Source: Isoptericola halotolerans (lineage in GTDB: Bacteria > Actinomycetota > Actinomycetes > Actinomycetales > Cellulomonadaceae). From it: a stretch of 64,000 nt of DNA. The notes under the pieces are model-generated. The model did not search any database, was not told the DNA's origin, and was given only the letters and a program-made list of their open reading frames with translations. This document shows positions 37,239 through 47,164 of the stretch, in pieces; the stretch's first letter is position 1; the number at the start of each line of letters is the position of its first letter. The stretch spans positions 372,001-436,000 of the forward strand of contig NZ_PVTX01000001.1 of assembly GCF_003003075.1 (NCBI RefSeq), read 5' to 3'. Made by a program: the position numbers and the translations under genes.

Positions 37239-38285
37239 TCAGAAGACCGGCGGCGCGACGCGCTCGGCCGCGACCACCCGCGGGCCGCGGCCCGTCGTGG
37301 CGACGTGGGCGACGAGGGCCTCGCCGGGCTCCAGGTACGGGTCGCGCCGGGGCAGCGCGTTTGCCACCGCACGGCGCGAGTGCTGCCCGAGCACGTCGAG
37401 GACCGTCGGCAGCACGGGCCGGTGCGTGCACAGCACCGACGACCGGCCTGACTCCAGGAGGTCCCGCACGGCGCCGGCGACGCGCGCGGGCGACCGCTCG
37501 TGCTGCGCCTCGCCGAGGTTGTCGCTGTACTCGGGGCGGACGCCGGACGCCCGCACGTAGGGGTCGATCGATGTCGCGCACCGCTCCCACCGGCTGGAGA
37601 CCACGGAGTCGACGCCGTAGGCCGCGAGCACGGGCACCAGCGCGGCCGCCTGAGCGTGCCCGACCGGTGTGAGCGGACGCTCCTGCTCGGCGCCGTACCA
37701 CGCCGCGCGGGGCAGCGCCCGGCCGTGCCGCACGATGACGACGGCGTGGGTGGCGAGGTGGTCCTCGCGCGCGGCCTCGACCAGGGCGTCCAGCGGTCCC
37801 CGGTCGGTCGCCCGGGTGAGCCGCTCGCCGGCGACGTCGGCGTCGACCCACTCGCACCGGTCGATCTCGTGCTTGTCCACCGCGGCGACGGGGGACCGGG
37901 CGGCGAGCGGGCGCGCGTCGCGCTCGGAGGCCGCACGCCGCGCCGCCCAGTAGTGCACGCGCTTCACGCGCCCTTCGGGCGTGAGGTACTGCAGGCCGGG
38001 CAGCGGCAGGCCCAGCACCACGGCGCGACCCGTCTCCTCGGCGACCTCGCGCACCGCCGTCGTGGCGAGGGACTCGCCCTCCTCGTGTTTGCCCTTCGGC
38101 CACGACCAGTCGTCGTAGCGAGGGCGGTGCACGAGCTGCACCTGGAGCTTCTTGTGCCGGATGCGCCACACGAGCGCGCCGGCCGTCTCGATGACGGGAG
38201 CGTGCTGCACGGACGTGGCCCCGAGGGGGTCGACGAACGGCGTCGCGGTGCGGAGCGGGCGGGGCGACTGCGGTGCGGAGACCAT
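37239..38285 (-). CDS. mutT1: MutT1-type Nudix hydrolase fused to a histidine phosphatase
   Basis: 348 residues. Nudix domain (~27-170) with box GKHEEGESLATTAVREVAEETGRA; histidine phosphatase domain (~180-348) starting at AVVIVRHGRALPR. This two-domain order is that of mycobacterial MutT1, which sanitises 8-oxo-dGTP and related diadenosine polyphosphates, the phosphatase removing the terminal phosphate. Last gene of the mshD-ppk-mutT1 operon, 8 nt after ppk. Confidence 0.93.
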   Translation of the reverse strand: MVSAPQSPRPLRTATPFVDPLGATSVQHAPVIETAGALVWRIRHKKLQVQLVHRPRYDDWSWPKGKHEEGESLATTAVREVAEETGRAVVLGLPLPGLQYLTPEGRVKRVHYWAARRAASERDARPLAARSPVAAVDKHEIDRCEWVDADVAGERLTRATDRGPLDALVEAAREDHLATHAVVIVRHGRALPRAAWYGAEQERPLTPVGHAQAAALVPVLAAYGVDSVVSSRWERCATSIDPYVRASGVRPEYSDNLGEAQHERSPARVAGAVRDLLESGRSSVLCTHRPVLPTVLDVLGQHSRRAVANALPRRDPYLEPGEALVAHVATTGRGPRVVAAERVAPPVF

Positions 38286-38293
38286 CGGTGGGA

Positions 38294-40645
38294 TCAGCGC
38301 GTCATGCTGGGTCGACGGCGGTGACGGCGGACGAGCTGTGACTGCAGGTCGGCGAGCGGCCGGCCGTCCGGTCCTGCCGCCCGCAGCCACGTGCCGTCCG
38401 GCTGCAGGTGCCAGGAGGCTGTCTTGTCGGACATCGACTCGTTGATGAGCTCGAGGAGCTCGAGGACCTGGCCCTCGTCGCTGATGCGCACCAGGGCCTC
38501 GACCCGGCGGTCCAGGTTGCGGTGCATGAGGTCGGCGGAGCCGATGAACACCTCCGGACCGGTCTCGGGCCCCTCGCCGATCGCCGGGCCCGCGGAGTTC
38601 GCGAACGCGAAGATGCGCGAGTGCTCCAGGAACCGGCCCAGGAGGGACCGCACCCGGATGTTCTCGCTCAGCCCGGGCACCCCCGGGCGCAGGGCGCAGA
38701 TGCCGCGCACGACGAGGTCGACCTTGGCGCCGGCCTGCGACGCCCGGTAGAGCGCGTCGATGGTGGCCTCGTCGACGGCGGAGTTGACCTTGATCTTCAC
38801 CCACGCCTCGTGGCCCGCCCGGGCGGCGGCGGCCTCGCGGTCGATGCGCTCGATGAGGCCGGACCGCACGGTGCGCGGTGCGACCAGCAGGCGGTGGAAC
38901 CGCGAGCGGGGCGCGTAGCCGGACAGCTGGTTGAACAGGCGCGTGAGGTCCTGGCCGACGTCCGGGTCGCAGGTCAGCAGACCGTGGTCGGTGTAGAGCC
39001 GCGCCGTCTTCGGGTGATAGTTGCCCGTGCCGACGTGGCAGTACCGGCGCAGCCCGTCGGACTCCTGCCGGACCACGAGGGACAGCTTGCAGTGGGTCTT
39101 GAGGCCGACGATGCCGTACACGACGTGCACGCCGGCCTGCTCGAGCTTGCGGGCCCAGGAGATGTTCGCCTGCTCGTCGAACCGGGCCTTGATCTCCACC
39201 AGCGCGAGCACCTGCTTGCCGGCCTCGGCGGCGTCGATGAGGGCGTCGACGATGGGGGAGTCGCCCGAGGTGCGGTACAGCGTCTGCTTGATCGCCAGGA
39301 CCTTGGGGTCGGCCGCGGCCTGCTCGAGGAAGGTCTGCACCGACGTCGAGAACGAGTCGTACGGGTGGTGCAGCAGGACGTCGCGCTCCCGGATCGCCGC
39401 GAAGACGTCGCCCGGCATCGCCGACTCCACCTCGGCGAGCTGGCGGTGCGTGGTGGGGATGAACGGCGGGAAGTGCAGCTCGGCCCGGTCGATGTCCGCG
39501 ATGACGTTGAGGCCCGTGAGGTCCAGCGGGCCGTCCAGCTCGTAGACCTCCTCCTCGACGACGCCGAGCTCGCGCACGAGCAGCTCGCGGATGCGCGGCG
39601 AGATGCCACCGGCGAGCTCGAGGCGCACCGGCGGGCCGAACCGGCGCCGCAGCAGCTCCTTCTCCATGGCCTGCAGGAGGTTCTCGGCGTCGTCCTCCTC
39701 CACCTCCACGTCCTCGTTGCGCGTGACGCGGAAGGTGTGGTGCTCGCGCACCTCCATCCCGGGGAAGAGGTGGTCCAGGTGGTGGGCGATGACCTCCTCC
39801 AGCGGGACGAACGACTTCTGCGTGCCGCCCGCCTGCGTCGGGGTCGGCGCGCTGGGGCGCCCGCGGTCGTCGACGGCGATGAACCGGGGCAGCAGCGGCG
39901 GCACCTTGACCCGCGCGAAGTGCTCCTTGCCGGTCAGCGGGTTCTCGACGACGACGGCGAGGTTCAGCGAGAGGCCGGAGATGTAGGGGAAGGGGTGTGC
40001 GGGGTCGACGGCGAGCGGGGTCAGCACCGGGAAGATGTGCTTGCGGAAGAACTTGTGCAGCCGCTGCTGCTCCTTGTCGAGCAGCTCGTCCCAGTGCACG
40101 ATCGTGATGCCCTCGGTGGCGAGCGCCGGCTGGACGTCGCCGCGGAAGACGGCGGCGTGCCGCTCCATCAGCCGGTGCGCGTTCTCGCCGATGCCCTGCA
40201 GCACCTCACGGGGGTTGAGGCCCGACGCCGCGGTGACGGCGATGCCGGTGGCGATGCGGCGCTTCAGGCCGGCCACCCGCACCATGAAGAACTCGTCGAG
40301 GTTCGAGGCGAAGATCGCCAGGAACCGCACGCGCTCCAGCAGAGGCATGGAAGCGTCCTCGGCCAGCTCCAGCACGCGCTCGTTGAAGGCCAGCCAGCTG
40401 AGCTCACGGTCCGCGAACCGGTCCTCCGGGAGCGGGGTGGGTTCCGGCGCGACGATCTCGACGTGGTCGGTCGTGTCGTCGGTGTCCTCGGCGATGTGCT
40501 CGGCGATGTGAGCGGCGAGCTGGGGGTCCATGCGGTGCGGTCCTGCCTTTGCGGTCGTGCGTGTCTCGGACGTGCTGGCGGTGGCCGCGGCGACGAACCG
40601 CCCGCGGGAGTCACGCCGGGCGGTGCGCGGGCTGGACGCAGTCAT
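38294..40645 (-). CDS. ppk: Polyphosphate kinase 1
   Basis: 783 residues. Reversibly polymerises ATP gamma-phosphate into polyphosphate. Domain order N, H, C1, C2 is seen: [33 protein letters not shown] (N), [24 protein letters not shown] (H), [23 protein letters not shown] with the phosphorylated His (C1) and [18 protein letters not shown] (C2). The first ~55 residues are an actinobacterial basic extension. ATG 40645 is confirmed by a four-base ATGA overlap with mshD; ATG 40531 is an inner alternative. Confidence 0.97.
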   Translation of the reverse strand: MTASSPRTARRDSRGRFVAAATASTSETRTTAKAGPHRMDPQLAAHIAEHIAEDTDDTTDHVEIVAPEPTPLPEDRFADRELSWLAFNERVLELAEDASMPLLERVRFLAIFASNLDEFFMVRVAGLKRRIATGIAVTAASGLNPREVLQGIGENAHRLMERHAAVFRGDVQPALATEGITIVHWDELLDKEQQRLHKFFRKHIFPVLTPLAVDPAHPFPYISGLSLNLAVVVENPLTGKEHFARVKVPPLLPRFIAVDDRGRPSAPTPTQAGGTQKSFVPLEEVIAHHLDHLFPGMEVREHHTFRVTRNEDVEVEEDDAENLLQAMEKELLRRRFGPPVRLELAGGISPRIRELLVRELGVVEEEVYELDGPLDLTGLNVIADIDRAELHFPPFIPTTHRQLAEVESAMPGDVFAAIRERDVLLHHPYDSFSTSVQTFLEQAAADPKVLAIKQTLYRTSGDSPIVDALIDAAEAGKQVLALVEIKARFDEQANISWARKLEQAGVHVVYGIVGLKTHCKLSLVVRQESDGLRRYCHVGTGNYHPKTARLYTDHGLLTCDPDVGQDLTRLFNQLSGYAPRSRFHRLLVAPRTVRSGLIERIDREAAAARAGHEAWVKIKVNSAVDEATIDALYRASQAGAKVDLVVRGICALRPGVPGLSENIRVRSLLGRFLEHSRIFAFANSAGPAIGEGPETGPEVFIGSADLMHRNLDRRVEALVRISDEGQVLELLELINESMSDKTASWHLQPDGTWLRAAGPDGRPLADLQSQLVRRHRRRPSMTR

Positions 40646-41634
40646 GACCCCATGTTGGCATCGTTTGATGAACGGTGGGTGACGTGCGGCGCGTACTGGA
40701 CGTCGATCGCCGCGCGCTCGAAACCTGCCCGCTCGTACGTCGCCAGGGCGGCAGGGTTGTCGCCGTCGACGTAGAGCACCGCCCGGGTGCACCCCACGGA
40801 CGCCAGGTGGTGCAGCCCCGCCGCGGTGAGCAGGGCACCGAGGCCACGGCCCTGCGCGGCCGGGTCGACGCCGACGGCGTAGATCTCGCCGTCGCGCGCG
40901 TCGTCCGGCTGGCCGGTGGGCACCTTGGTCCAGACCGAGCCGGCGAGGTGGCCGTCGGGGCCCTCCAGCAGCCAGAACCCGGCGGCGTCGAACCAGGGTT
41001 CGGCCGCGCGCGCGTGCAGGTCGTGGACGGTCAGGCGGCCCTGCTCCGGGTGGTCCGCGAACGCCCGGGCGTTGAGCGCGACCCATGCCTCGTCGTCGGA
41101 CCCCGGCCGGAACGTGCGGAGCCGGTAGCCCTGCGGGGGCTCCGGCGCCGCCGGGACGTCGTCGAGGGCGAGGGCGAGGAACAGCAGCTCGCGCACGCTC
41201 GCGTAGTCCCGCGCCGCGGCGAACGCGCGGGCCGCGGGCAGGTCGCCGTGCGCCCAGACGCGCAGCGCCTTGCCGCGCTGGTCGGGGGCGCCGGAGCGGT
41301 CGGGCAGGCGGGCGTCGCGCTCGGCCGTGCGCAGCAGGATCGTGCCGATGCCGGTGCGGCGGTGGTCGGGGTGGACCACGAGCTCGGCGCTCGCCACGTC
41401 GCCGCCACGGTCCACCTGCAGGTAGCCGGTGGTGGCGCCGGTCCGGGTCTGCACGCGCACGTGCGTGAGGTCCGGGTGGTCGTCCCCGAGGCGCAGCAGC
41501 GGCTGCTCCGAGAGCGGGGCCACGCCGTCGTGGGCCTCGGCCGCGGCCGCGAGCTCCCGGACGGCGTCCTGCGACGCGACGGTCAAGGGATGGATCTCGA
41601 TCGGGAAGGGGAAGCGCACGTCGTCATTCTCCAT
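40642..41634 (-). CDS. mshD: Mycothiol synthase
   Basis: 330 residues, two tandem GNAT acetyltransferase domains. It acetylates Cys-GlcN-Ins to mycothiol, the main actinobacterial thiol. Domain one: [17 protein letters not shown]; domain two: [28 protein letters not shown] and [24 protein letters not shown] 41634 is given; GTG 41619, with GAGAAT 6 nt upstream, is a possible leaderless start. Starts further upstream are excluded by the acs terminator. First gene of the mshD-ppk-mutT1 operon. Confidence 0.95.
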   Translation of the reverse strand: MENDDVRFPFPIEIHPLTVASQDAVRELAAAAEAHDGVAPLSEQPLLRLGDDHPDLTHVRVQTRTGATTGYLQVDRGGDVASAELVVHPDHRRTGIGTILLRTAERDARLPDRSGAPDQRGKALRVWAHGDLPAARAFAAARDYASVRELLFLALALDDVPAAPEPPQGYRLRTFRPGSDDEAWVALNARAFADHPEQGRLTVHDLHARAAEPWFDAAGFWLLEGPDGHLAGSVWTKVPTGQPDDARDGEIYAVGVDPAAQGRGLGALLTAAGLHHLASVGCTRAVLYVDGDNPAALATYERAGFERAAIDVQYAPHVTHRSSNDANMGS

Positions 41635-41646
41635 GCCGAGCCACGG

Positions 41647-41684
41647 GGCCACCCGCCGAGGTGGTGCTTCCTCGGCGGGCGGCC
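41647..41684 (-). terminator. acs terminator
   Basis: A 10-bp perfect stem (41652-41661 with 41670-41679) extended by four further pairs after one mismatch, loop TGGTGCTT. A second 8-bp hairpin (41685-41703) lies between it and the acs stop. Confidence 0.8.
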
Positions 41685-41724
41685 CCGCCGTCGTCGACGG
41701 CGGCACGGGCCGGGCGGGAGCGGT

Positions 41725-43731
41725 TCAGTCCTCCGCGGGCTTGGCGAGGCCCGCCTGGATGAGGTTCATGACCGACGAGTCCGCCAGCGTCGTGGCGTCG
41801 CCGACCTCCCGGTTCTCGGCCACGTCGCGCAGGAGGCGGCGCATGATCTTGCCGGAACGGGTCTTCGGCAGCTCGGCGACCACGAGGATCCGCTTCGGCT
41901 TGGCGATGGGACCGATCTCCTGGGCGACGTGGTCGCGCAGGGTCTTCTCGATGCGGGCCGAGCCCTCGTCGGTGCCCGCCTCGTCGGCGTGCTCGCCGCG
42001 CAGGATGACGAACGCGACGACGGCCTGGCCGGAGACGTCGTCCGCGGCGCCGACGACGGCGGCCTCCGCGACGAGCTCGTTCGACACCAGGGCCGACTCG
42101 ATCTCGGTGGTGGACAGCCGGTGCCCCGAGACGTTCATGACGTCGTCCACGCGGCCGAGCAGCCAGATGTCGCCGTCCTCGTCCTTCTTGGCGCCGTCGC
42201 CCGCGAAGTAGATGCCCGGGAACCGTGACCAGTAGGTGTCCTTGAACCGCTGCAGGTCGCCCCAGATGCCGCGCAGCATGGAGGGCCAGGGCTCCGACAG
42301 CACGAGGTACCCGCCGCCGCCGTCGGGCACGGGGTTCGCCTCGTCGTCGACCACCGTGGCCGCGATCCCGGGCAGCGGGACCTGGGCGGAGCCGGGCTTG
42401 GTCGCGGTGACGCCGGGCAGCGGGGAGATCATGATGGCGCCGGTCTCCGTCTGCCACCACGTGTCGACGATCGGGGTGCGGTCCGAGCCGATGACGCGGC
42501 GGTACCACATCCAGGCCTCCGGGTTGATGGGCTCGCCCACGGACCCGAGCACGCGCAACGAGGACAGGTCGAACTCGGCCGGGATCTCCTCGCCCCACTT
42601 CATGCAGGCGCGGATGGCGGTGGGGGCCGTGTAGAAGATCGAGACGCCGTACTTCTGGACGATCTCCCACCAGCGGCCGCGGTGCGGGGTGTCGGGGGTG
42701 CCCTCGTAGATCACCTGGGTGGCCCCGTTGAGCAGCGGGCCGTAGACGATGTACGAGTGGCCCGTGACCCAGCCGATGTCCGCGGTGCACCAGTAGACGT
42801 CGGACTCGGCCTGGAGGTCGAACACGTTCTTGTGGGTGAACGCCGTCTGGGTGAGGTAGCCGCCGGTGGTGTGCAGGATGCCCTTGGGCTTCCCGGTGGT
42901 GCCCGAGGTGTACAGGATGAACAGCGGGTGCTCGGCGTCGACCCACGCGGGCTCGTGGAACGTGTCGGCGGCCTCGACGGCCTCGTGCCACCAGACGTCG
43001 CGGCCCTGGGTCCACTCGACGTCCTGCTCGGTGCGTCGCACGACGAGCACGTGCTCGACGGTGGTGGCCGGCTCGCCCTCCTTCGCGGCGAGCGCCGCGT
43101 CGACGGCGGGCTTGAGCGCGCTGGGCGCACCGCGGCGGTAGCCGCCGTCGGCCGTGATGACGAGCTTGGCGCCGGCGTCGGCGATGCGGCTGCGCAGCGC
43201 GTCGGCGCTGAACCCGCCGAAGACGACGGAGTGCGCGGCTCCCAGCCGGGCGCAGGCGAGCATCGCGACGACCGACTCGACGAGCATCGGCAGGTAGATG
43301 ACGACGCGGTCGCCGGACTCGACGCCCAGGGTGGCGAGCGCGTTGGCGGCGCGGGAGACCTCGCGCTGCAGGTCGGCGTAGGTGACGGTGCGGGTGTCGC
43401 CGGGCTCGCCCTCGAAGTGGATGGCGACCCGGTCGCCGAGCCCGGCCTCGACGTGCCGGTCGACGGCGTTGTACGCGGCGTTGAGGGTGCCGTCGGCGAA
43501 CCACTTCGCCACGGGGGCCCCGGACCAGTCGAGCGTCTGGGTGAAGGGCGTCTTCCAGGAGACGAGCTCGCGGGCCTGCCGGGCCCAGAACTCCACGCGG
43601 TCGGCGGCGGCCTCGTCGTACATCGACGGCTGGGCGTTGGCCTGGGCGGCGAACTCGGGACTCGGCGGGAACGCGCGGGTCTCGTGGAGCAGGTTCTCCA
43701 GGCTCGGGCTGGTGGAGTGGCTGTCGGTCAC
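41725..43731 (-). CDS. acs: Acetyl-CoA synthetase
   Basis: 668 residues, standard length. Activates acetate through acetyl-AMP to acetyl-CoA. Core motifs: ILYTSGTTGKPKGILHTTGGYL, WWQTETGAIMISPLPG, and the C-terminal PKTRSGKIMRRLLR with the Lys that is acetylated by Pat enzymes. GTG 43731 follows a GGAGGAAC site. Monocistronic. The upstream 386 bp hold a promoter, a CRP-like site and three 21-bp-phased repeats, so expression is probably carbon-regulated. Confidence 0.98.
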   Translation of the reverse strand: MTDSHSTSPSLENLLHETRAFPPSPEFAAQANAQPSMYDEAAADRVEFWARQARELVSWKTPFTQTLDWSGAPVAKWFADGTLNAAYNAVDRHVEAGLGDRVAIHFEGEPGDTRTVTYADLQREVSRAANALATLGVESGDRVVIYLPMLVESVVAMLACARLGAAHSVVFGGFSADALRSRIADAGAKLVITADGGYRRGAPSALKPAVDAALAAKEGEPATTVEHVLVVRRTEQDVEWTQGRDVWWHEAVEAADTFHEPAWVDAEHPLFILYTSGTTGKPKGILHTTGGYLTQTAFTHKNVFDLQAESDVYWCTADIGWVTGHSYIVYGPLLNGATQVIYEGTPDTPHRGRWWEIVQKYGVSIFYTAPTAIRACMKWGEEIPAEFDLSSLRVLGSVGEPINPEAWMWYRRVIGSDRTPIVDTWWQTETGAIMISPLPGVTATKPGSAQVPLPGIAATVVDDEANPVPDGGGGYLVLSEPWPSMLRGIWGDLQRFKDTYWSRFPGIYFAGDGAKKDEDGDIWLLGRVDDVMNVSGHRLSTTEIESALVSNELVAEAAVVGAADDVSGQAVVAFVILRGEHADEAGTDEGSARIEKTLRDHVAQEIGPIAKPKRILVVAELPKTRSGKIMRRLLRDVAENREVGDATTLADSSVMNLIQAGLAKPAED

Positions 43732-44117
43732 TGGGTTCCTCCGCGTCGTCGCGTTCCGTCCGTGGGGCGCCCGAGGGCCGCCCTCTGGGGAGTGTAGACC
43801 TGCGTCGTGGTGCAGATCACGCCTGGCGGGGACCATAGTAAGGGGAGATGACTTATCGGTCGCCGGGGGTAGGCGCCGGCGCTCTCCGGCGAGCGGTCGG
43901 CTGGGATACCCGAGCGGTCGCGGCGAGTTCCCGAGCGGTCACGGGCCGGCCGGTCGCACGAGCTCGGCGCACGAGGGCTCCGGCGAGCGAAGGCCTCCGC
44001 GCACGAGGGCGGCGCCCGGGATCGGTCCACCGAGCGCCGCTCTCGCCGGACGGTCCGCGGGTAGCAGGCGCGTGGTCCTCGCGTCGTCGTACCGGGACAA
44101 GCCCGCTCGACGAGTCC
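43732..44117. promoter_or_regulatory. 386-bp acs control region, no gene
   Basis: On the minus strand a TACTAT -10 (43835-43840) lies in an AT-richer patch (43831-43856). Downstream of it, GTGG-N6-TCAC (43807-43820) differs from the CRP-type GTGA-N6-TCAC by one base. Upstream, CGAGCGGTC occurs at 43890, 43911 and 43932, exactly 21 bp apart. The rest to the HAD stop at 44118 is GC-rich with several GCACGAG motifs; I see no gene. Confidence 0.5.
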
Positions 44118-45041
44118 TCAGTGGACTGTCTGTGCGTGGGTCCCGTGCACCGTCCTGATGTCTCCATGGAACGCCGAGCCACCACGGTCCGCAAGAGGAG
44201 CCGGGTGTCCGGTCCGGCGTCGCCACCGCCGCCACCACGTCCAGGCGAGCCCTGCGAGGGCGAGCGTCCCGATCACTGCGAGCACCGGCGTCGGGCGGAT
44301 CGTGGGACGCAGCGCGACCGGCCGGTTGAACGTGAGCGTGCCCCAGCCGTTCTGTGCCGCGAGCCGGCGCAGCCCGCGGTCCGGGTTCACGGCGAACCCG
44401 TGCCCGACGGCCGCCAGCATCGGGGCGTCCGTGACGGAGTCGGAGTAGGCGTAGCAGCGCTGCAGGTCGTAGCCCCGTGCGGCCGCCAGCTCCCGGATCG
44501 CCGTGGCCTTGTTCTCCCCGTAGGCGTAGAAGTCGATCTCGCCCGTGAACCGGCCGTCGGCCACCTCCATCCGGGTGGCCACCACGTGGTCCGCCCCCAG
44601 CATCGCGGCGATCGGCTCCACGAGCTCCGTGCCCGACGCCGAGACCACCACGACGTCGTGGCCCATCGCGTGGTGCTCCGCGATGAGGTCGACCGCCTCG
44701 GCGTAGACGTAGGGGTCGATGTGCTCGTGGAGCGTCTCGGCGACGATCTGCTCGACCTTGGCCACGTCCCACCCCGTCGCGAGCTCGGACAGGTGCTGGC
44801 GCATCCGCTCCGTCTGGTCGGCGTCCGCGTTGCTCGCCATGTACAGGAAGTGCGCGTAGGCGCTGCGCAGCACGTCGCCGCGGGTGATGAGCCCGCCCGC
44901 GAAGAACGACCGGGAGAACGCCGCGGTGGAGCTGGTCGCGATGACGGTCTTGTCCAGGTCGAAGAACGCCGCCACCCGGTGGCCCGCCCGTGACCGCGCC
45001 CGCCCCTGCGGCGGAGGCGTGGCCGGCGACGGGTTGATCAC
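44118..45041 (-). CDS. HAD-IB family phosphatase (SerB/CicA-like) with C-terminal membrane helix
   Basis: 307 residues. HAD motifs: VAAFFDLDKTVIATSS (motif I), VVVVSASGTEL (II), and RCYAYSDSVTDAPMLAAVG (IV). The FFDLDKT form and GLITRGD segment match HAD-IB hydrolases related to phosphoserine phosphatase and lysophosphatidate-type enzymes. A hydrophobic helix (PVLAVIGTLALAGLAWTWW, ~residues 252-270) and basic tail follow. GTG 45041 is leaderless, TAGGCT (45049-45054 on the complement) 7 nt upstream. Confidence 0.9.
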   Translation of the reverse strand: MINPSPATPPPQGRARSRAGHRVAAFFDLDKTVIATSSTAAFSRSFFAGGLITRGDVLRSAYAHFLYMASNADADQTERMRQHLSELATGWDVAKVEQIVAETLHEHIDPYVYAEAVDLIAEHHAMGHDVVVVSASGTELVEPIAAMLGADHVVATRMEVADGRFTGEIDFYAYGENKATAIRELAAARGYDLQRCYAYSDSVTDAPMLAAVGHGFAVNPDRGLRRLAAQNGWGTLTFNRPVALRPTIRPTPVLAVIGTLALAGLAWTWWRRWRRRTGHPAPLADRGGSAFHGDIRTVHGTHAQTVH

Positions 45042-45065
45042 CCGACAGAGCCTACGGCCTGCGGC

Positions 45066-45746
45066 TCAGACCTCGTCGGCCCGTACCGCCACGAGCGCCG
45101 CCTCGACGCGGTTGCGCACCTCGGTGGTCCGCAGGATCGAGGTGACGTGCACCTTGACGGTGCCCTCGGCCAGATGCAGCGCCGCCGCGATCTCGGTGTT
45201 CGTCAGGCCTCGTCCGACGAGCCGGAGCACGTCCTGCTCGCGCGGCGTGAGCCGAGCGAACCGTGCTCTGGCGCGATGTGCCGCGTCGAGGGCGGCGGTG
45301 CGTCGCACGGTGAGCAGGCGGCGGGCCACGGCGGGGGAGAAGAACGCCCCGCCGCCGGCCACGGCGTGCACGCCCAGCAGCAGCTCGCGCGGGTCACCGG
45401 ACTTCAGCACGAACCCGTCCGCACCCAGGGCCAGGGCCTCGGCGACGTAGTCGTCCTCACCGAACGTGGTGACGAACAGAACCGGTGCTCCCGACCCCTC
45501 GCGACGCAGCTCGGCCAGCACCTCGAGTCCGGACAGTCCTGGCATGCGGACGTCGAGGACCAGCGCGTCGAACCGGTGCGCCCGGGCCGCCGCGAGGGCC
45601 TCGTCCCCGGCGCCGGCCTCGCGCGCGACATCGATCCCCGCATCGGTCCGCAGGATGCCGACGACGCCGGCACGCGTCAGTGGTTCGTCGTCGGCCACCA
45701 GCACCCGGACCGGTCGCGCCTCCGGCCGGGCGTCGGACCCCGTCAC
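45066..45746 (-). CDS. NarL/LuxR-family response regulator
   Basis: 226 residues. Receiver domain (~11-125): VRVLVADDEPLTRAGV, phosphoacceptor Asp in LVLDVRMPGLSG, VTTFG, and Lys in FVLKSGDP. C-terminal LuxR helix-turn-helix: LTPREQDVLRLVGRGLTNTEIAAALHLAEGTVKVHVTSI. Acts with the kinase encoded just upstream; their genes overlap as GTGA (45743-45746). Targets unknown; the divergent PAP2 gene is an obvious candidate. Confidence 0.95.
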   Translation of the reverse strand: MTGSDARPEARPVRVLVADDEPLTRAGVVGILRTDAGIDVAREAGAGDEALAAARAHRFDALVLDVRMPGLSGLEVLAELRREGSGAPVLFVTTFGEDDYVAEALALGADGFVLKSGDPRELLLGVHAVAGGGAFFSPAVARRLLTVRRTAALDAAHRARARFARLTPREQDVLRLVGRGLTNTEIAAALHLAEGTVKVHVTSILRTTEVRNRVEAALVAVRADEV

Positions 45747-47164
45747 CGGTCTGCCGGGGCGAGACGACCGGCGAAGGCGACGACGCCGTCGGTGAAGCAC
45801 ACGCGGTGGACGTCGCCGGAGGCGTCGTCGAACCTGGCGGTCGTGATCGCGTAGTCGTGGCACGTCGTCCCCGCCTCGGCAGCGGGAGGGGGCAGCAGCT
45901 CGTGCTCGGGCAGCAGGTGGGTGACGTCGTCGCGGGCGTCCCCGATCTCGATCCGGGCGAAGTCCTGCTCGGGGAGCAGAGCACGGTGGGCCTCGACCAG
46001 GGTGAAGGCCTCGACGGCGCCGAGGGCCGCGACGATCACCACGGTGGCCGCCAGGAGGACGACCCGGCCGCGCCGCCGCGCCCCGGACAGCAGTGCTGCC
46101 TCGCGCTCCGGCCCGTCGTCGTCCTCGTGGTCGTCATCGTCTGCTCCGTCGTCCGGGCGCGAGTCGTCGGTGAAGGCCTCGGCGGGCCGGCGCGTCGCGA
46201 CGGTAGCGCGGAGCGTGAAGGTCTCGCCGTCGTCGCCGGCGTGGAGCGTGCCCCCGGCCCGTTCGAGGTGGCCGGTGAGAGAGGCCAGCCCGGTCCCGGA
46301 CGTCCGGCCGGTGGGCGGGTGCGGGGCCAACGGGTTGCGGACGGTGACCACCAGCGGCCCCTCGCCGGCGACCGCGACGGTCACGGGCTGCCCGGGTGCG
46401 TGCCGGACGGCGTTGGTCAGGCCTTCCCGCAGCACCCGCACGAGCGACGCCCGGTCGGCCGTCCCGGGCAGCTCGTGGGACAGGCCGGTGACGCTGACGG
46501 CGGCGCCGGCACGCCGGGCCTCGGTGAGCAGGGCGACGACGTCGTCGGAGCGCGCCAGGCCGGGCGCGGCACCGCTGCGCAGCGAGTCGACCGACGTGCC
46601 GAGGCCGTCGACCGCACGAGCGAGCTGGCGGCGGGCGGCGGCCACCCGGTCCCGGGCGGGTCCCGTGAGGTCCGGGTCGAGCTCGAGGCGGCCGAGCTGC
46701 AGCGCGACGAGGCTGAGGTCGTGGCCCAGGTGGTCGTGCAGGGACTCGGCGAGCGCCAGTCGTTCGGCGTCGCGCCGCCGCCGCGCGGAATCCCGGCGCG
46801 CGTGCCGCTCTTGGGCCAGCCGCTCGACCGCCTGGCGGCGCACCTGGGTGCGCAGCCGCCACGCGTAGCCGACGAGCCACGGCACGCCGCCGCGTACGGA
46901 GGCGAACAACATCTCCCGGGCGGCCACGGCTGGATCGTTCCCCTGCGCGAGGGTCAGGAGCATGACCGTCGCCGTCGCCAGGAGGAACGCCGCCGCGCCG
47001 CGCCGCGCGCCGTCGTCGGACAGGCCGACGGCGCACGCGACGACCGCGAGCAGCAGAAACGTCCACGGCCGGGGCTGCGGCAGCGCGAGCAGGCCGGCGA
47101 GCACGACGACGGCGACCGGTCCGGCGAGCGGGCGCAGCCTCACCGGGAGGGGGCGGTCGTCCAT
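45743..47164 (-). CDS. Sensor histidine kinase with C-terminal extracytoplasmic domain
   Basis: 473 residues. N-terminal membrane helices (~residues 12-100), a charged linker, DHp region with the phospho-His in LAESLHDHLGHDLSLVALQLG (~143), ATPase N box REGLTNAVRHAPG (~245) and G box GTGLASLTGHLERAGG. After the kinase core comes an acidic linker (DDGADDDDHEDDDG), basic residues, a membrane helix (VVLLAATVVIVAALGAVEAF, ~370-390) and an ~85-residue outside domain with IEIGDARDDVTHLLPEHE resembling SmpA/BamE-like folds and two cysteines. A leaderless ATG: GATCAT ends 6 nt upstream. Confidence 0.92.
   Translation of the reverse strand: MDDRPLPVRLRPLAGPVAVVVLAGLLALPQPRPWTFLLLAVVACAVGLSDDGARRGAAAFLLATATVMLLTLAQGNDPAVAAREMLFASVRGGVPWLVGYAWRLRTQVRRQAVERLAQERHARRDSARRRRDAERLALAESLHDHLGHDLSLVALQLGRLELDPDLTGPARDRVAAARRQLARAVDGLGTSVDSLRSGAAPGLARSDDVVALLTEARRAGAAVSVTGLSHELPGTADRASLVRVLREGLTNAVRHAPGQPVTVAVAGEGPLVVTVRNPLAPHPPTGRTSGTGLASLTGHLERAGGTLHAGDDGETFTLRATVATRRPAEAFTDDSRPDDGADDDDHEDDDGPEREAALLSGARRRGRVVLLAATVVIVAALGAVEAFTLVEAHRALLPEQDFARIEIGDARDDVTHLLPEHELLPPPAAEAGTTCHDYAITTARFDDASGDVHRVCFTDGVVAFAGRLAPADR

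Noticed and set aside
43848-44993. Open frame over the acs control region and HAD gene
   Set aside because: Arg/Gly-rich shadow; no ribosome site or domain, and it opposes a clear HAD gene.
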